Positions 24,900 to 33,459 of a stretch of 38,069 nucleotides of DNA are shown here, in pieces. The notes under the pieces were generated by a model. It did not search any database, was not told the origin of the DNA, and saw only the letters and a list, made by a program, of their open reading frames with translations. The DNA is from Nevskia soli (lineage in GTDB: Bacteria > Acidobacteriota > Terriglobia > Bryobacterales > Bryobacteraceae). A program made the position numbers and the translations under genes. Where the stretch lies: positions 1 through 38,069 of the forward strand of contig NZ_CAJCHS010000023.1 in the NCBI RefSeq assembly GCF_903970205.1, read 5' to 3'. Numbering within the stretch: position 1 is the stretch's first letter; each line of letters starts with the position of its first letter.

Positions 24900-26252
24900 A
24901 TGGCGAGGAGTCCCGGGTCAGAAGATTTTCCCGTCGGCAACATTCCCAGCCACCCGGCTGAAGACGAAGTTCCGCCGGAACTGATCCGCGAAGAGCTCGT
25001 CCGGGTGCTCCATTCCGAAGAGTTCCGGGCAAGTAAGCGCAGCCAGGAGTTCCTTACTTATGTCGTCGAACACACCCTCGACGGTTCTTCGGTAGGGCTC
25101 AAAGAACGGACCATCGGAATCGAAGTCTTCCACCGCCCGCCGGGCTATGACACCGGCGATGACGCCACGGTTCGCGTAAAAGCCGGTGAGGTGCGAAAGC
25201 GGCTCGCGCTTTACTATGCGACCGCCGGTACTCAGAATCCCGTCCGCATCGAGTTGCTCCCCGGCACCTATGTGCCCGCGTTTCGCCGTCCGAAAGCCAA
25301 GCCGGAACCGCCGGAACTTGAACCGCAGCCGCCCCCGGCCAACTTCCAAACACAAACCGCGCCGTCAACCGAATCCCACCCGTATCCCGATACTCACCCG
25401 TATCCCGATACTCGCCCGCATCCCGATACCCGCCCGCATCCCGATACTGAGCCGCGACGGTTACGGAGCGGTTTTCCCCCGTCGCCCCGCACTCGCCGGC
25501 TATATCCGGCCCTGGTCATTCTCGCGCTAGCCGTAATCCTCGGCGTTTTCGCCTGGACCAAAAACGCGCAGCCGACGGTTCTCGAACAGTTCTGGGCGCC
25601 CGTTCTGAAAGACAACGTGCCCGTGTCGCTCTGCGTCGCATACGTTCCGGTGTATGGACTTGACCGGGAGCCAACGCCGTCCGCCCCTCCGCGCAGCGAT
25701 GAGTTCGTGTTGCTCAAAGACCAGTTCGTGGGTGCCGGGGATTTAATCGCTTCGGTCCGCCTCTCGACGATGCTCACCCGCCAGCATCGCCCCTATTCAC
25801 TAAAGGTCGGCAACGAAGTCTCCTTTCACGACATTCGCGGCGAGCCTGCCATCCTGGTCGGTTACTCCTACACGCGCTGGAAAGAGATCAGCAGCCAGAT
25901 GCGCTTCTTCATCGATGGGACTCGCCAACCTATCGGCATCACCGATAACGGCAAAGCCACGAACTGGGCACTCCCCAACCTACCCGCGGACCGCAAGACC
26001 GATCGTGACTACGCCATCGTATCCCGCGTATTCAACCCCGATACCAACGCCATGCTAGTCGAGTTAGCCGGTATCACGTCCTACGGCACGGACGCTGCGA
26101 GCGAGATTGTAACGAATCCTGATATGCTAGCCGACGCTCTCCGCGACGCCACGCAAGGATGGCAGCACAAGAACCTGCAACTTGTCCTTTCGGTGAAAGT
26201 AATCGCCGGAGTCCCCGCCCTACCCAAAGTCGTCGGCACTTACTTCTGGTAA
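24900..26252 (+). CDS. Winged-helix-like cytoplasmic domain with one membrane span and a periplasmic domain
   Basis: A 450-residue protein. Residues 25-130 (EELVRVLHSEEFRASKRSQE, then LKERTIGIEVFHR, DATVRVKAGEVRKRLALYY and RIELLPGTYVPAF) match a domain widespread in Acidobacteria that looks like a DNA-binding winged helix related to CadC/OmpR-type output domains. A proline-rich linker with four HPxPDT repeats (160-183) follows, then a single span (PALVILALAVILGVFAW, about 203-219). The C-terminal ~230 residues would be periplasmic and match no family I recognise. The architecture suggests a membrane-integrated one-component sensor-regulator in the CadC/ToxR manner. The ATG at 24900 has only a weak upstream signal. 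A secreted protein gene follows 21 bases downstream. Residues encoded around 25447-25472 derive from a dispersed DNA repeat. Confidence 0.7.
   Translation: MARSPGSEDFPVGNIPSHPAEDEVPPELIREELVRVLHSEEFRASKRSQEFLTYVVEHTLDGSSVGLKERTIGIEVFHRPPGYDTGDDATVRVKAGEVRKRLALYYATAGTQNPVRIELLPGTYVPAFRRPKAKPEPPELEPQPPPANFQTQTAPSTESHPYPDTHPYPDTRPHPDTRPHPDTEPRRLRSGFPPSPRTRRLYPALVILALAVILGVFAWTKNAQPTVLEQFWAPVLKDNVPVSLCVAYVPVYGLDREPTPSAPPRSDEFVLLKDQFVGAGDLIASVRLSTMLTRQHRPYSLKVGNEVSFHDIRGEPAILVGYSYTRWKEISSQMRFFIDGTRQPIGITDNGKATNWALPNLPADRKTDRDYAIVSRVFNPDTNAMLVELAGITSYGTDAASEIVTNPDMLADALRDATQGWQHKNLQLVLSVKVIAGVPALPKVVGTYFW
25377..25448 (+). repeat. Four tandem 18-bp repeats inside a coding region
   Basis: Four units of the form CACCCGTATCCCGATACT occur end to end. 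The last two have CGCCCGCAT in place of CACCCGTAT. They encode HPYPDT, HPYPDT, RPHPDT, RPHPDT in the linker before the membrane span. Because 18 is a multiple of three, copy number can change without breaking the frame, altering linker length. Confidence 0.85.
25447..25472 (+). repeat. Half site of the dispersed CTGAGCCGCGACGG repeat, inside a coding region
   Basis: CTGAGCCGCGACGGTTACGG (then AGCGGT) is almost identical to one arm of the palindromic elements at 29.5 and 33.5 kb. Here it is read in frame as part of the linker (TEPRRLRSG) of the winged-helix membrane protein, immediately after the 18-bp tandem repeats. Confidence 0.75.
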
Positions 26253-26273
26253 CTAAGTCGAAGGAAACAACAA

Positions 26274-26984
26274 GTGAACACACTCAAGATTTTCACAGCT
26301 ACACTACTCTTCGCCGCGATCGCAACGGCCGGGATTCCGGGCCTATGTAACACCGGAGAAACCCCTCGGATACCGGGTTCGGGATGCAGTGGCGTCCTGG
26401 TGACTCCCAACCCTACCGGCGGAGGGCCGAACCGCGATGGCAATTGGGGAATTGCCTACCCGTACCCATCCACGCTTTCGCCGACTCTTGGGCCATGCGA
26501 TCTGACCTTTACCAGGGCGTGGGTGGACACCCCTCTTTTACAAGAGCCTTTCGATTCATGGCTTCCAAACAGCGCCAGCACCGCGTCGGAGTGGATTACG
26601 CCCTTCGATGGAGAAGGCAACCAGCCTCAGGGTTGGTTCATTTACATAACTCCATTTCACGTGCCGGCAGTTCTTCCGAGCGGTATTGCACCCACGGGCC
26701 TCCTCATTAACGGCCGTCTTGCCTCCGACAATCAGACCTACGGATTTGCCTTGGCGAGTCCAGGACATCCTGGCTCATGCGCGGTTGTGAAGAGCTTGCC
26801 CGTCCCTTTTAACCCCTCTGAGCAATACTCGCAGTGGGCGAACTTCAGCTTCAATAGCCCAATCGCCATAACCCCTGACTCCGATGTTTTCCTGTATGTT
26901 CTCGTTTACAACTCTCGCTCCACTGGCGACCCAAACGCTACGGGTCTCCGCGTCGAATTCTTCAGTACGTCGGGCTTTTATTAA
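26274..26984 (+). CDS. Secreted protein of unknown function
   Basis: A 236-residue product starting at a GTG with AAGGA upstream, 21 bases after the winged-helix membrane gene. It has a clear signal peptide (MNTLKIFTATLLFAAIATAG) followed by a beta-rich sequence with two likely disulphide cysteines near the start (LCNTGETPRIPGSGC). Later segments such as ITPDSDVFLYVLVYNSRS and GLRVEFFSTSGFY suggest a beta-sandwich. No cell-wall, PEP-CTERM or lipoprotein signal is seen. The family is not recognised. Its position suggests cotranscription with the upstream regulator-like gene, so it could be a target or partner. Confidence 0.65.
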   Translation: MNTLKIFTATLLFAAIATAGIPGLCNTGETPRIPGSGCSGVLVTPNPTGGGPNRDGNWGIAYPYPSTLSPTLGPCDLTFTRAWVDTPLLQEPFDSWLPNSASTASEWITPFDGEGNQPQGWFIYITPFHVPAVLPSGIAPTGLLINGRLASDNQTYGFALASPGHPGSCAVVKSLPVPFNPSEQYSQWANFSFNSPIAITPDSDVFLYVLVYNSRSTGDPNATGLRVEFFSTSGFY

Positions 26985-27026
26985 AACAGAGTACGAATCG
27001 AGCGCACGGCAGCGTAGGCCCCTCTT

Positions 27027-28322
27027 GTGCTAGCATCGCGCTTAAACGTGCGACAGTCTCCGTTATTCCTTTACTTCGGCACGTTGCTGCTCGCGGGCGC
27101 CCTCTCCAATTCGCTGCCTGCCCAGACCGATGCCGGTGGCCCTTCGCGATACGCCGGATCGGCAAGCTGTAAGACTTGCCACCCTGCAATCTACGCCCGG
27201 TGGATCAAGACGCGGATGGCGAACGTCGTGCGAGATCCGAAGACGCACGCGGACGCGATTCTTCCCGACCTATCCAAGCCGGATCCGCTGGTGAAATTCA
27301 CGAAAGACGACATCGCGTTTGTCTACGGTAGCAAGTGGAAGCAGCGGTATTTCACCAAGAGAGGCGACGATTACTTCCCGCTTGGGGCGCAGTGGGATAT
27401 CAGTAACCAGCTTTGGCGGTCCTATCATGCGGCTACCGGTACCGATTGGTGGACCGCGTTTTACCCGGACGACAATATGCAGCGTCCGACCGGCCCACTT
27501 TGTGACGGGTGCCATTCGGTCAACTACAACATAGAAAACAAGACCGTGACCGAGTGGAACGTAGGTTGTGAAAAATGCCACGGACCGGGAACGGCGCACG
27601 CACAGAAACCCTCTCGCGCGAATATCGTCAATCCCGCAAGACTCGACTTCGTGCAGGCGAACAACGTTTGTGTTCAATGTCACTCTCAAGGACGACCGGT
27701 AAGCAATCCGATCGAAGGGAAATACTACGATTGGCCGGTTGGGTTCGAGGTTGGCAAGAATCTTTCCGACTTTTGGAGGCTGGAAGAACACCAACCCGGC
27801 AAACAGTCATTTACCCACTTCGCCGACGGAACAGCCCACAAAAACCGGATGCAAGGCAATGATTTCGTGACTAGCCAGATGTACACCCACGGGGTGAGTT
27901 GCTTTAGCTGTCACGACGTTCACGGCACTGATAACGACGCGGATCTCTTAAAGCCCGCTGACGTCATGTGTTTGGAATGTCACGGACCAAAGTCCCCGAA
28001 CGGACCGCACGCGCCAACCGTTGAAGCGCATACGCGCCATAGCGCCGGTAGCCCGGGAAGCGAATGCATCGCGTGTCATATGCCGAAAATTGAGCAGACA
28101 ATCGCAGACGTTAGCGTTCGCGCTCATACGTTCAGATTTATCTCTCCAAGTGAGACAGAAAGCCTTAAGGTGCCGAATGCCTGCAATGCTTGCCACAAAG
28201 ACAAGTCCACGCAATGGGCGACCGATTCGCTTAAGTCGTGGCCCGGCATGTCGCCGTGGAGAGTCGCGCGACTGGACGTTAGAGAGCCAAAATCGCCAGA
28301 TACCAATCCGGCAATCCAGTAG
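27027..28322 (+). CDS. Octaheme c-type cytochrome
   Basis: A 431-residue exported protein with eight CXXCH heme-attachment motifs: CKTCH (48), CDGCH (159), CEKCH (181), CVQCH (215), CFSCH (292), CLECH (315), CIACH (347) and CNACH (386). Segments such as YAGSASCKTCHPAIYARW and HGVSCFSCHDVHG fit the cytochrome c554/NrfA/HAO-related multiheme group (doubled CXXCH domains). It is likely a periplasmic or surface electron-transfer protein; no enzymatic active site could be assigned. The leader hydrophobic segment is FLYFGTLLLAGALSNSLPAQ. The start is uncertain between GTG 27027 and GTG 27048; the second gives a more compact signal peptide. No partner quinol oxidase or cytochrome maturation genes are in the window. 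Confidence 0.88.
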   Translation: MLASRLNVRQSPLFLYFGTLLLAGALSNSLPAQTDAGGPSRYAGSASCKTCHPAIYARWIKTRMANVVRDPKTHADAILPDLSKPDPLVKFTKDDIAFVYGSKWKQRYFTKRGDDYFPLGAQWDISNQLWRSYHAATGTDWWTAFYPDDNMQRPTGPLCDGCHSVNYNIENKTVTEWNVGCEKCHGPGTAHAQKPSRANIVNPARLDFVQANNVCVQCHSQGRPVSNPIEGKYYDWPVGFEVGKNLSDFWRLEEHQPGKQSFTHFADGTAHKNRMQGNDFVTSQMYTHGVSCFSCHDVHGTDNDADLLKPADVMCLECHGPKSPNGPHAPTVEAHTRHSAGSPGSECIACHMPKIEQTIADVSVRAHTFRFISPSETESLKVPNACNACHKDKSTQWATDSLKSWPGMSPWRVARLDVREPKSPDTNPAIQ

Positions 28323-28335
28323 ACTGTCATTGTCC

Positions 28336-29517
28336 ATGAACCGCAAACCTCTCTTCCGTTCATCCGCCCTGCTCTACGCCGCACTCTCCGCCGCAGCCCT
28401 AGCTTCCGCCCAGACCGCACCGGCCGCAGCCCGTCCGCAAGCGCCCCAAATCGTCTCCCCGGAAATTCAGCCGGACCGCCGCGTAACCTTCCGCATCCAC
28501 GCCCCGCACGCCGAGGCCGTTCAACTCATGGCCTACGACATCCCCGGCAACAATCAAGGGGCCGCGCTGACTAAGGGCGACAACGGAGTCTGGGAAGTGA
28601 CTCTCGGCCCGATCGATCCCGGCGCATACCGCTATAGCTTCAATGTTGACGGCGTCATGACGGTTGACCCGCACAACCCCGAGACAAGTGAATCCAACAA
28701 CAACACCTGGAGCCTTTTCGATGTACCCGGCGCCGACTTCATGGACACTAAGAACGTCCCGCACGGAGCCGTCGCCGCGGTAACTTACTACTCCACCGCA
28801 CTCGGCCGTTTCCGCCGCATGCAGATCTATACGCCGCCCGGTTACGAAAGCGGCAGCGGCAAGCTCCCCGTCTTCTATCTACTCCACGGCGCCGGCGATT
28901 CCGATGACTCCTGGCCCACCGTCGGCCGCGCGGGTTTCATCATGGATAACCTCATCGCCGCCGGTAAAGCCAAGCCCATGATCGTAGTTATGCCGGCGGG
29001 ACACACCAGCCGTACCGGTTTCAGCATGCCTGCCCGAGCGGACGATTTCAATCGTGATTTCCTCGACGACATCATGCCGTACGTCGAGAAGAACTACCGC
29101 GTGCAGTCCGATCGCGCCCACCGCGCCATCGCCGGTCTCTCGATGGGCGGAGCTCAGACCTTGAACATCGCCGTTGCCCATCTCAACGACTTCGCCTGCA
29201 TCGGCGTTTTCAGCTCGGGACTCTTCACCATGTTCCCCGCCCAACGCCCCGGCGCGCCTCCCGCTCCCGCAGCCACCGGCCCGAACTGGGAACAGCAGAA
29301 CCTCGCCAACCTGGACAACGCCACTTACAAGAAAGGCCTCAAACTCTTCTGGTTCGGCACCGGCCGCGAAGACTTCCTGATCGACACCAGCCGTAAAACC
29401 GTCGCCTTGCTGAAGACCCACGGATTCAACGTCGAGTTCCACGAATCCGCCGGCGCACATACCTGGACTAACTGGCGCGATTACCTCGATATCTTCGCTC
29501 CACAGTTATTTCAGTAA
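28336..29517 (+). CDS. Secreted esterase with N-terminal CBM48/E-set-like domain (feruloyl esterase-like)
   Basis: A 393-residue exported alpha/beta hydrolase. The signal peptide (LLYAALSAAALASAQ) precedes an immunoglobulin-like E-set/CBM48-like domain at about 40-135 (RRVTFRIHAPHAEAVQLMAY, then WEVTLGPIDPGAYRYSF). The catalytic domain has the esterase-D pattern LPVFYLLHGAGDSDDSW (177-193) and the nucleophile elbow GLSMGG with Ser269. A likely acid lies in the GREDFL segment, and the catalytic His (~375) lies in AGAHTWTNWRDYL. This resembles the XynZ/feruloyl-esterase-like acetyl- or feruloyl esterases that remove side groups from plant polysaccharides. The ATG at 28336 gives the signal peptide; the frame is open further upstream but overlaps the cytochrome gene. 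It starts 13 bases after the cytochrome stop. Confidence 0.88.
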   Translation: MNRKPLFRSSALLYAALSAAALASAQTAPAAARPQAPQIVSPEIQPDRRVTFRIHAPHAEAVQLMAYDIPGNNQGAALTKGDNGVWEVTLGPIDPGAYRYSFNVDGVMTVDPHNPETSESNNNTWSLFDVPGADFMDTKNVPHGAVAAVTYYSTALGRFRRMQIYTPPGYESGSGKLPVFYLLHGAGDSDDSWPTVGRAGFIMDNLIAAGKAKPMIVVMPAGHTSRTGFSMPARADDFNRDFLDDIMPYVEKNYRVQSDRAHRAIAGLSMGGAQTLNIAVAHLNDFACIGVFSSGLFTMFPAQRPGAPPAPAATGPNWEQQNLANLDNATYKKGLKLFWFGTGREDFLIDTSRKTVALLKTHGFNVEFHESAGAHTWTNWRDYLDIFAPQLFQ

Positions 29518-29536
29518 CCTGGGTTAAATTCCCACT

Positions 29537-29765
29537 CTGAGCCGCGACAGTCATGGAGCTGGTTCTCCGGAATACAACCTTCGAATGCCTTTTACCGCGC
29601 GAGAGCGGAATGCTTCCCCCATGCGCACCGCTCCGTGGCCGTCGCGGCTCAGAATGCAGTATTTGTATCGACTCAAATACTGGTCTGCCGTCGCCGACAG
29701 CGTTTTCATTCCCGGGGTGGGCGCAGGCCATATGTGGTTCATCGCGGGCCAACCCATACTCTACG
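29537..29765 (+). repeat. Palindromic dispersed element, copy 1
   Basis: A left arm beginning CTGAGCCGCGAC (29537-29563) and a right arm ending GTCGCGGCTCAG (29627-29652) are imperfect inverted repeats of about 26 bases around a ~63-base centre. A conserved tail follows, with ATGCAGTATTTGTATCGACT at about 29654 and GCAGGCCATATGTGGTTCAT near 29725. The same centre and tail recur at 33.5 kb in the same orientation. The copy sits between the convergent esterase and pyruvate kinase genes. No transposase is present, so it is MITE-like or REP-like. Confidence 0.8.
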
Positions 29766-29771
29766 CCTAAC

Positions 29772-31196
29772 TTACGAAGTCTCCCCCAGCCGATGTATCT
29801 TCATCAGGTTCATCGTCCCCGGCCTGCCCACCGGCTGCCCCGCCACAAACACGACTAAGTCGTCTCTCCGTAACTCCCCGCGCTCCAGCAACACCCGATC
29901 CATCTGCGCCAGCATCGCGTCGGTCGAGTCAACATCCTCCGCAACAATCGGATCAACCCCATACACAATCGACAAGCGCCGCGCCACCTCCGCGTCCGGA
30001 GTAATCGCGTACAGACAAACCGGCGGACGATAGCGCGCAATCTGGCGCGCACTCGATCCCGTGGTCGTGAACACCACCAACGCCGCCACTCCCGCGCACC
30101 GCGCCGCATTGTAAGCCGCATCCGCCAGAACCTCCCCGGTGTTTTGCGTTTGCAGGGGCCGTCGGCGCTCTTCGAATCCCTTGATCCGAATTGACTTCTC
30201 AGCTTCGTTCGCAATGCGGGTCATGTAACTAACAGCTTCCACCGGATACTCACCGGTCGACGTCTCCGCCGATAACATCACCGCGTCAGTTCCGTCGTAG
30301 ATCGCGTTCGCAACGTCGCTAACTTCCGCGCGGGTCGGCACCGGACTATGCGTCATCGACTCCAGCATCTGCGTCGCCGTAATCACGAACTTACCGCCGC
30401 GCCGCGCTTTGCGGATGATCGATTTTTGGATAGGTGGAACCCGCTCTAAGTCCATCTCGACGCCCAGATCACCACGCGCCACCATCAACCCGTCAGCCGC
30501 CGCGACTATCTCCGCGATGTTATCAACTCCCTCCGGCTTCTCGATCTTCGCAATGATCGGCACATCCGGCGCGCGGTCCTTCATGTGCTCGCGAAGTAAG
30601 TCGATATCCGCCGCACGCCGCACGAATGACAACGCGACTAAGTCGACTTGCTCATTCATCCCGAACTCCAGATCCGCGATGTCTTTCGGTGTTAGCGACG
30701 GCGCGCTGACCTTCACCCCCGGCAGATTGATTCCCTTGTGGTCGCCGATTAACCCGCCCGTCACAACGTCAAGCTCGATCTCGTCATCGCGCACCGCAAC
30801 CGCCCGCAACTCCACCGCCCCATCGTTGATCAGCACGCGATTCCCGGGCTGCACGTCGCGCGGCAGATCCGCATAGCCCGTCGACGCGCGCTCGCACGTC
30901 CCCATGACCGGCCGCGTCGTGATCACGAAGCGTTTGCCCTTCTCCAGCGTGCAGCCGCCGCCCTCGAACTTGCCCAGCCGGATCTTCGGGCCTTGCAGGT
31001 CCAACAGGATCGCGACGTGCCGCCCCAGCGCCGCGGCTTCCTCCCGAATCACGCGCATGCGCCGCGAATGCTCCTCCTGCGTGCTGTGCGAAGCGTTGAG
31101 TCGGCAGACATCGACACCGGCTTCCAGCAGCGCGCGGATTTTCTCCCGCGATTCAGTCGCGGGTCCCAGCGTTGCCACAATCTTGGTGTTCGGCAT
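29772..31196 (-). CDS. pyk: Pyruvate kinase
   Basis: A 474-residue enzyme converting phosphoenolpyruvate and ADP to pyruvate and ATP in glycolysis, in the cytoplasm. Hallmarks are the N-terminal TKIVATLGPAT (4-14), CRLNASHST (31-39, matching the usual RLNFSHG), LLDLQGPKIRLG (64-75) and the signature IIAKIEKPEGVDNI (214-227) with catalytic Lys217 and metal ligand Glu219. MVARGDLGVEM (238-248) and the ATQMLESM segment follow. The C-terminal regulatory domain (VVFTTTGSSARQIARYRPP) is present, so the length is normal. The ATG at 31194-31196 follows a weak AAGAAG. It is probably transcribed alone, divergently from the M28 peptidase and convergently with the esterase. Confidence 0.96.
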   Translation of the reverse strand: MPNTKIVATLGPATESREKIRALLEAGVDVCRLNASHSTQEEHSRRMRVIREEAAALGRHVAILLDLQGPKIRLGKFEGGGCTLEKGKRFVITTRPVMGTCERASTGYADLPRDVQPGNRVLINDGAVELRAVAVRDDEIELDVVTGGLIGDHKGINLPGVKVSAPSLTPKDIADLEFGMNEQVDLVALSFVRRAADIDLLREHMKDRAPDVPIIAKIEKPEGVDNIAEIVAAADGLMVARGDLGVEMDLERVPPIQKSIIRKARRGGKFVITATQMLESMTHSPVPTRAEVSDVANAIYDGTDAVMLSAETSTGEYPVEAVSYMTRIANEAEKSIRIKGFEERRRPLQTQNTGEVLADAAYNAARCAGVAALVVFTTTGSSARQIARYRPPVCLYAITPDAEVARRLSIVYGVDPIVAEDVDSTDAMLAQMDRVLLERGELRRDDLVVFVAGQPVGRPGTMNLMKIHRLGETS

Positions 31197-31247
31197 CGGG
31201 TCTTCTTGGTTATTCTGGCATCTGCCCGCTCACGCGCCCGGTTACAG

Positions 31248-31285
31248 TGCGGTTAAACTGCGGCCCGCTTGCGGTTAAACTGCGG
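31248..31285 (+). repeat. Two-copy 16-bp direct repeat just before the M28 peptidase
   Basis: TGCGGTTAAACTGCGG occurs at 31248-31263 and 31270-31285, 22 bases apart. The second copy ends five bases before the peptidase ATG and overlaps its ribosome binding region. It could be a recent duplication, or an operator acting on initiation or transcription. Confidence 0.65.
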
Positions 31286-31289
31286 AGTG

Positions 31290-32957
31290 ATGAAACGTCT
31301 TGGATTGATTTTCGCCGCGTCGGCCATCGCCCTTGCGCTCACACCCGATGCCGCCAAACAACTAATCACGCCCGATCGCCTGTTTGCGCACATCAAGGTT
31401 CTCGCGTCCGATGAGTTCGAAGGACGCGCTCCTTCCACGCGCGGTGAAGAACTCAGCGTGCATTACCTGACCGAACAATTCAAACGGTTCGGACTCAAGC
31501 CCGGCAATCCCGACGGCACGTGGGTGCAGGACGTTCCGCTGTTCGGAATCAAGTCGACTCCCACCTCCTCCGTCACCGCAGGCGCCCAAACCATCGCGCT
31601 CGAACCTAAGACGGACTACGTCGCTTGGACCATTCGCCCCGTACCCGAAGTCAAAGTAACCGATTCCGATGTCGTATTCGTCGGCTATGGCGTGGTCGCG
31701 CCGGAGTACGGATGGGATGACTACAAAGGTGTCGACGTGAAAGGTAAAACTATCGTGATGCTGGTGAACGATCCCGCCGTGCCGGATCCCAACGACCCCA
31801 CGAAGCTCGATCCCAACTACTTCAAAGGCGCGGCCATGACTTACTACGGCCGCTGGACTTATAAGTACGAGATCGCCTCGCAGAAAGGCGCGGCCGCCGC
31901 CGTGATTATTCACGAGACCGGTCCCGCAGGTTATCCCTACGAAGTTGTTGTCGGAAGCAACACGCATGAGAACTTCGATATTCAGACTCCCGACCGCAAC
32001 GCCTCGCGCGTTAGTGTCCAGTCCTGGATTCCCTACCCGACAGCCGAACGCATCTTCACCGCCGCGGGACAGAACTTGGCCGAGTTGAAGAAAGCCGCGG
32101 TGCGCAAGGATTTCCACCCGGTTACCTTGAACGCTAAGTGGAGCTTCGATATCCGGAACGAAGTTCGCGAGGTTAAGTCGAAAAACGTTGTAGCTAAGGT
32201 GGTCGGCAGCGATCCCAACCTTCGCCATCAGTACGTCATCTTCACCGCGCATTGGGACCACCTCGGCAAAGATCCCGCGCTGAAAGGCGATCAGATCTAC
32301 AACGGCGCCGTCGACAACGCATCGGGATGCGCCGGCTTACTGGAGCTTGCGCGCGCCTACGCCAAACTAACTCCCGCGCCCAAGCGGACCATGATCTTTC
32401 TATCTGTTACGGCCGAGGAGAAAGGATTACTCGGCTCCAAATACTACGCCGAAAACCCGCTCTATCCGCTCCGGGACACGCTGGCCAATATCAACATGGA
32501 CTCCATGAATATGTGGGGTAAGACGCGGGACTTAGTGTTAGTCGGACTCGGTAACTCCACGCTCGACGACATAGCGAAGAGCGCGGCCGACGCCCAGGGT
32601 GGACGCACCCTGAAACCCGATCCGCATCCCGAACGCGGCGGCTTCTACCGTTCCGATCACTTCGAATTCGCCAAGCAAGGCGTGCCCGCGCTGGATATTC
32701 ACCCTGGCACTGATTTCGTCGGCAAGGATCCGAACTTCGGCATGCAGAAGATGGAAGAGTACACCACGAACGATTACCACAAAGTTAGCGATGAGCCCAA
32801 GCCCGGCTGGAACCTCGAAGGCGAGGCGCAAGATATGCAGTTAGTGTTCGATATCGGACTGCGCGTGGCCAACGGTGACGGCTATCCCGAGTGGCGGCCC
32901 GGCAACGAGTTCAAAGCCAAGCGCGACGCCGATATGGGCGTACCCCCGCCGCATTAG
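31290..32957 (+). CDS. Secreted M28-family zinc metallopeptidase with PA domain
   Basis: A 555-residue exported aminopeptidase-like protein. The signal peptide [20 protein letters not shown] is followed by a short M28 segment, then a protease-associated (PA) insertion at about 125-240 ([20 protein letters not shown], then [19 protein letters not shown]). The catalytic di-zinc domain follows. Metal and catalytic residues are visible in FTAHWDHLG (His321), [15 protein letters not shown] (Asp342), [13 protein letters not shown] (Glu376/Glu377), NINMDSMN and the late [10 protein letters not shown]. The M28 fold cleaves amino acids from peptides; the exact specificity is unknown. The ATG at 31290 has GGAG two bases upstream and gives the cleanest leader. 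The stop codon overlaps that of convergent msrB. Confidence 0.9.
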   Translation: MKRLGLIFAASAIALALTPDAAKQLITPDRLFAHIKVLASDEFEGRAPSTRGEELSVHYLTEQFKRFGLKPGNPDGTWVQDVPLFGIKSTPTSSVTAGAQTIALEPKTDYVAWTIRPVPEVKVTDSDVVFVGYGVVAPEYGWDDYKGVDVKGKTIVMLVNDPAVPDPNDPTKLDPNYFKGAAMTYYGRWTYKYEIASQKGAAAAVIIHETGPAGYPYEVVVGSNTHENFDIQTPDRNASRVSVQSWIPYPTAERIFTAAGQNLAELKKAAVRKDFHPVTLNAKWSFDIRNEVREVKSKNVVAKVVGSDPNLRHQYVIFTAHWDHLGKDPALKGDQIYNGAVDNASGCAGLLELARAYAKLTPAPKRTMIFLSVTAEEKGLLGSKYYAENPLYPLRDTLANINMDSMNMWGKTRDLVLVGLGNSTLDDIAKSAADAQGGRTLKPDPHPERGGFYRSDHFEFAKQGVPALDIHPGTDFVGKDPNFGMQKMEEYTTNDYHKVSDEPKPGWNLEGEAQDMQLVFDIGLRVANGDGYPEWRPGNEFKAKRDADMGVPPPH

Positions 32958-33403
32958 TGCGCCGCGGCCTTCTTCAACGACACCGCATTCATGCAATAGC
33001 GCAACCCGCTCGGCGGCGGACCGTCGGGAAACACATGACCCAGATGCCCGTCGCAGGTGTTGCACACGCACTCAACCCGTTTCAGGAACGCCGGTCCGTC
33101 AAAGTGATAAGCAACCACGTTCGCCTCGACCGGCTGTGTGAACGAAGGCCAACCCGTGCCGGACTCGAACTTCTCCGACGCATCGAACAGCACGGTATCG
33201 CAGCAAATGCAGGCATAGATTCCCGGCTCAAACAGGCTGCACATCGCCGAACTAAACGCGCGCTCGGTTCCGGCTTGTCGCGTCACGCGATATTCCTCCG
33301 GACTCAACTGCGCGCGCCACTCCGCCTCGGTCTTGGTAACCTTGCGATCCGGCGCAGGGTTCCCTTCCTTCGCCAGCTTTAAAACGTCAGGCCATTTCAG
33401 CAT
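32954..33403 (-). CDS. msrB: Peptide-methionine (R)-S-oxide reductase MsrB
   Basis: A 149-residue enzyme that reduces methionine-R-sulfoxide in proteins. It shows the family pattern: zinc ligands in CICC (Cys65/Cys68) and CNTC (Cys114/Cys117), the [13 protein letters not shown] segment (79-91), [20 protein letters not shown] and the catalytic Cys137 in RYCMN. No signal peptide is present, so it is cytoplasmic. The length is normal and all key residues are intact. The ATG at 33401-33403 follows a weak GAGC. Its stop shares the tetranucleotide TTAG with the convergent M28 peptidase stop. The palindromic element at 33460-33573 lies just upstream. Confidence 0.95.
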   Translation of the reverse strand: MLKWPDVLKLAKEGNPAPDRKVTKTEAEWRAQLSPEEYRVTRQAGTERAFSSAMCSLFEPGIYACICCDTVLFDASEKFESGTGWPSFTQPVEANVVAYHFDGPAFLKRVECVCNTCDGHLGHVFPDGPPPSGLRYCMNAVSLKKAAAH

Positions 33404-33459
33404 CTAGCTCTATGTTAGCGACTGTCTCGCCGCAACTCAGGGAACCCGCTGCCAGCATT

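Noticed and set aside
25394-25777. Minus-strand frame with SGCGRVSGCGRVSGYG repeats
   Set aside because: It is the reverse reading of the 18-bp repeats inside the plus-strand membrane protein gene.
31362-32261. A 299-residue minus-strand frame opposite the M28 peptidase
   Set aside because: It is a shadow of a peptidase with intact catalytic residues.
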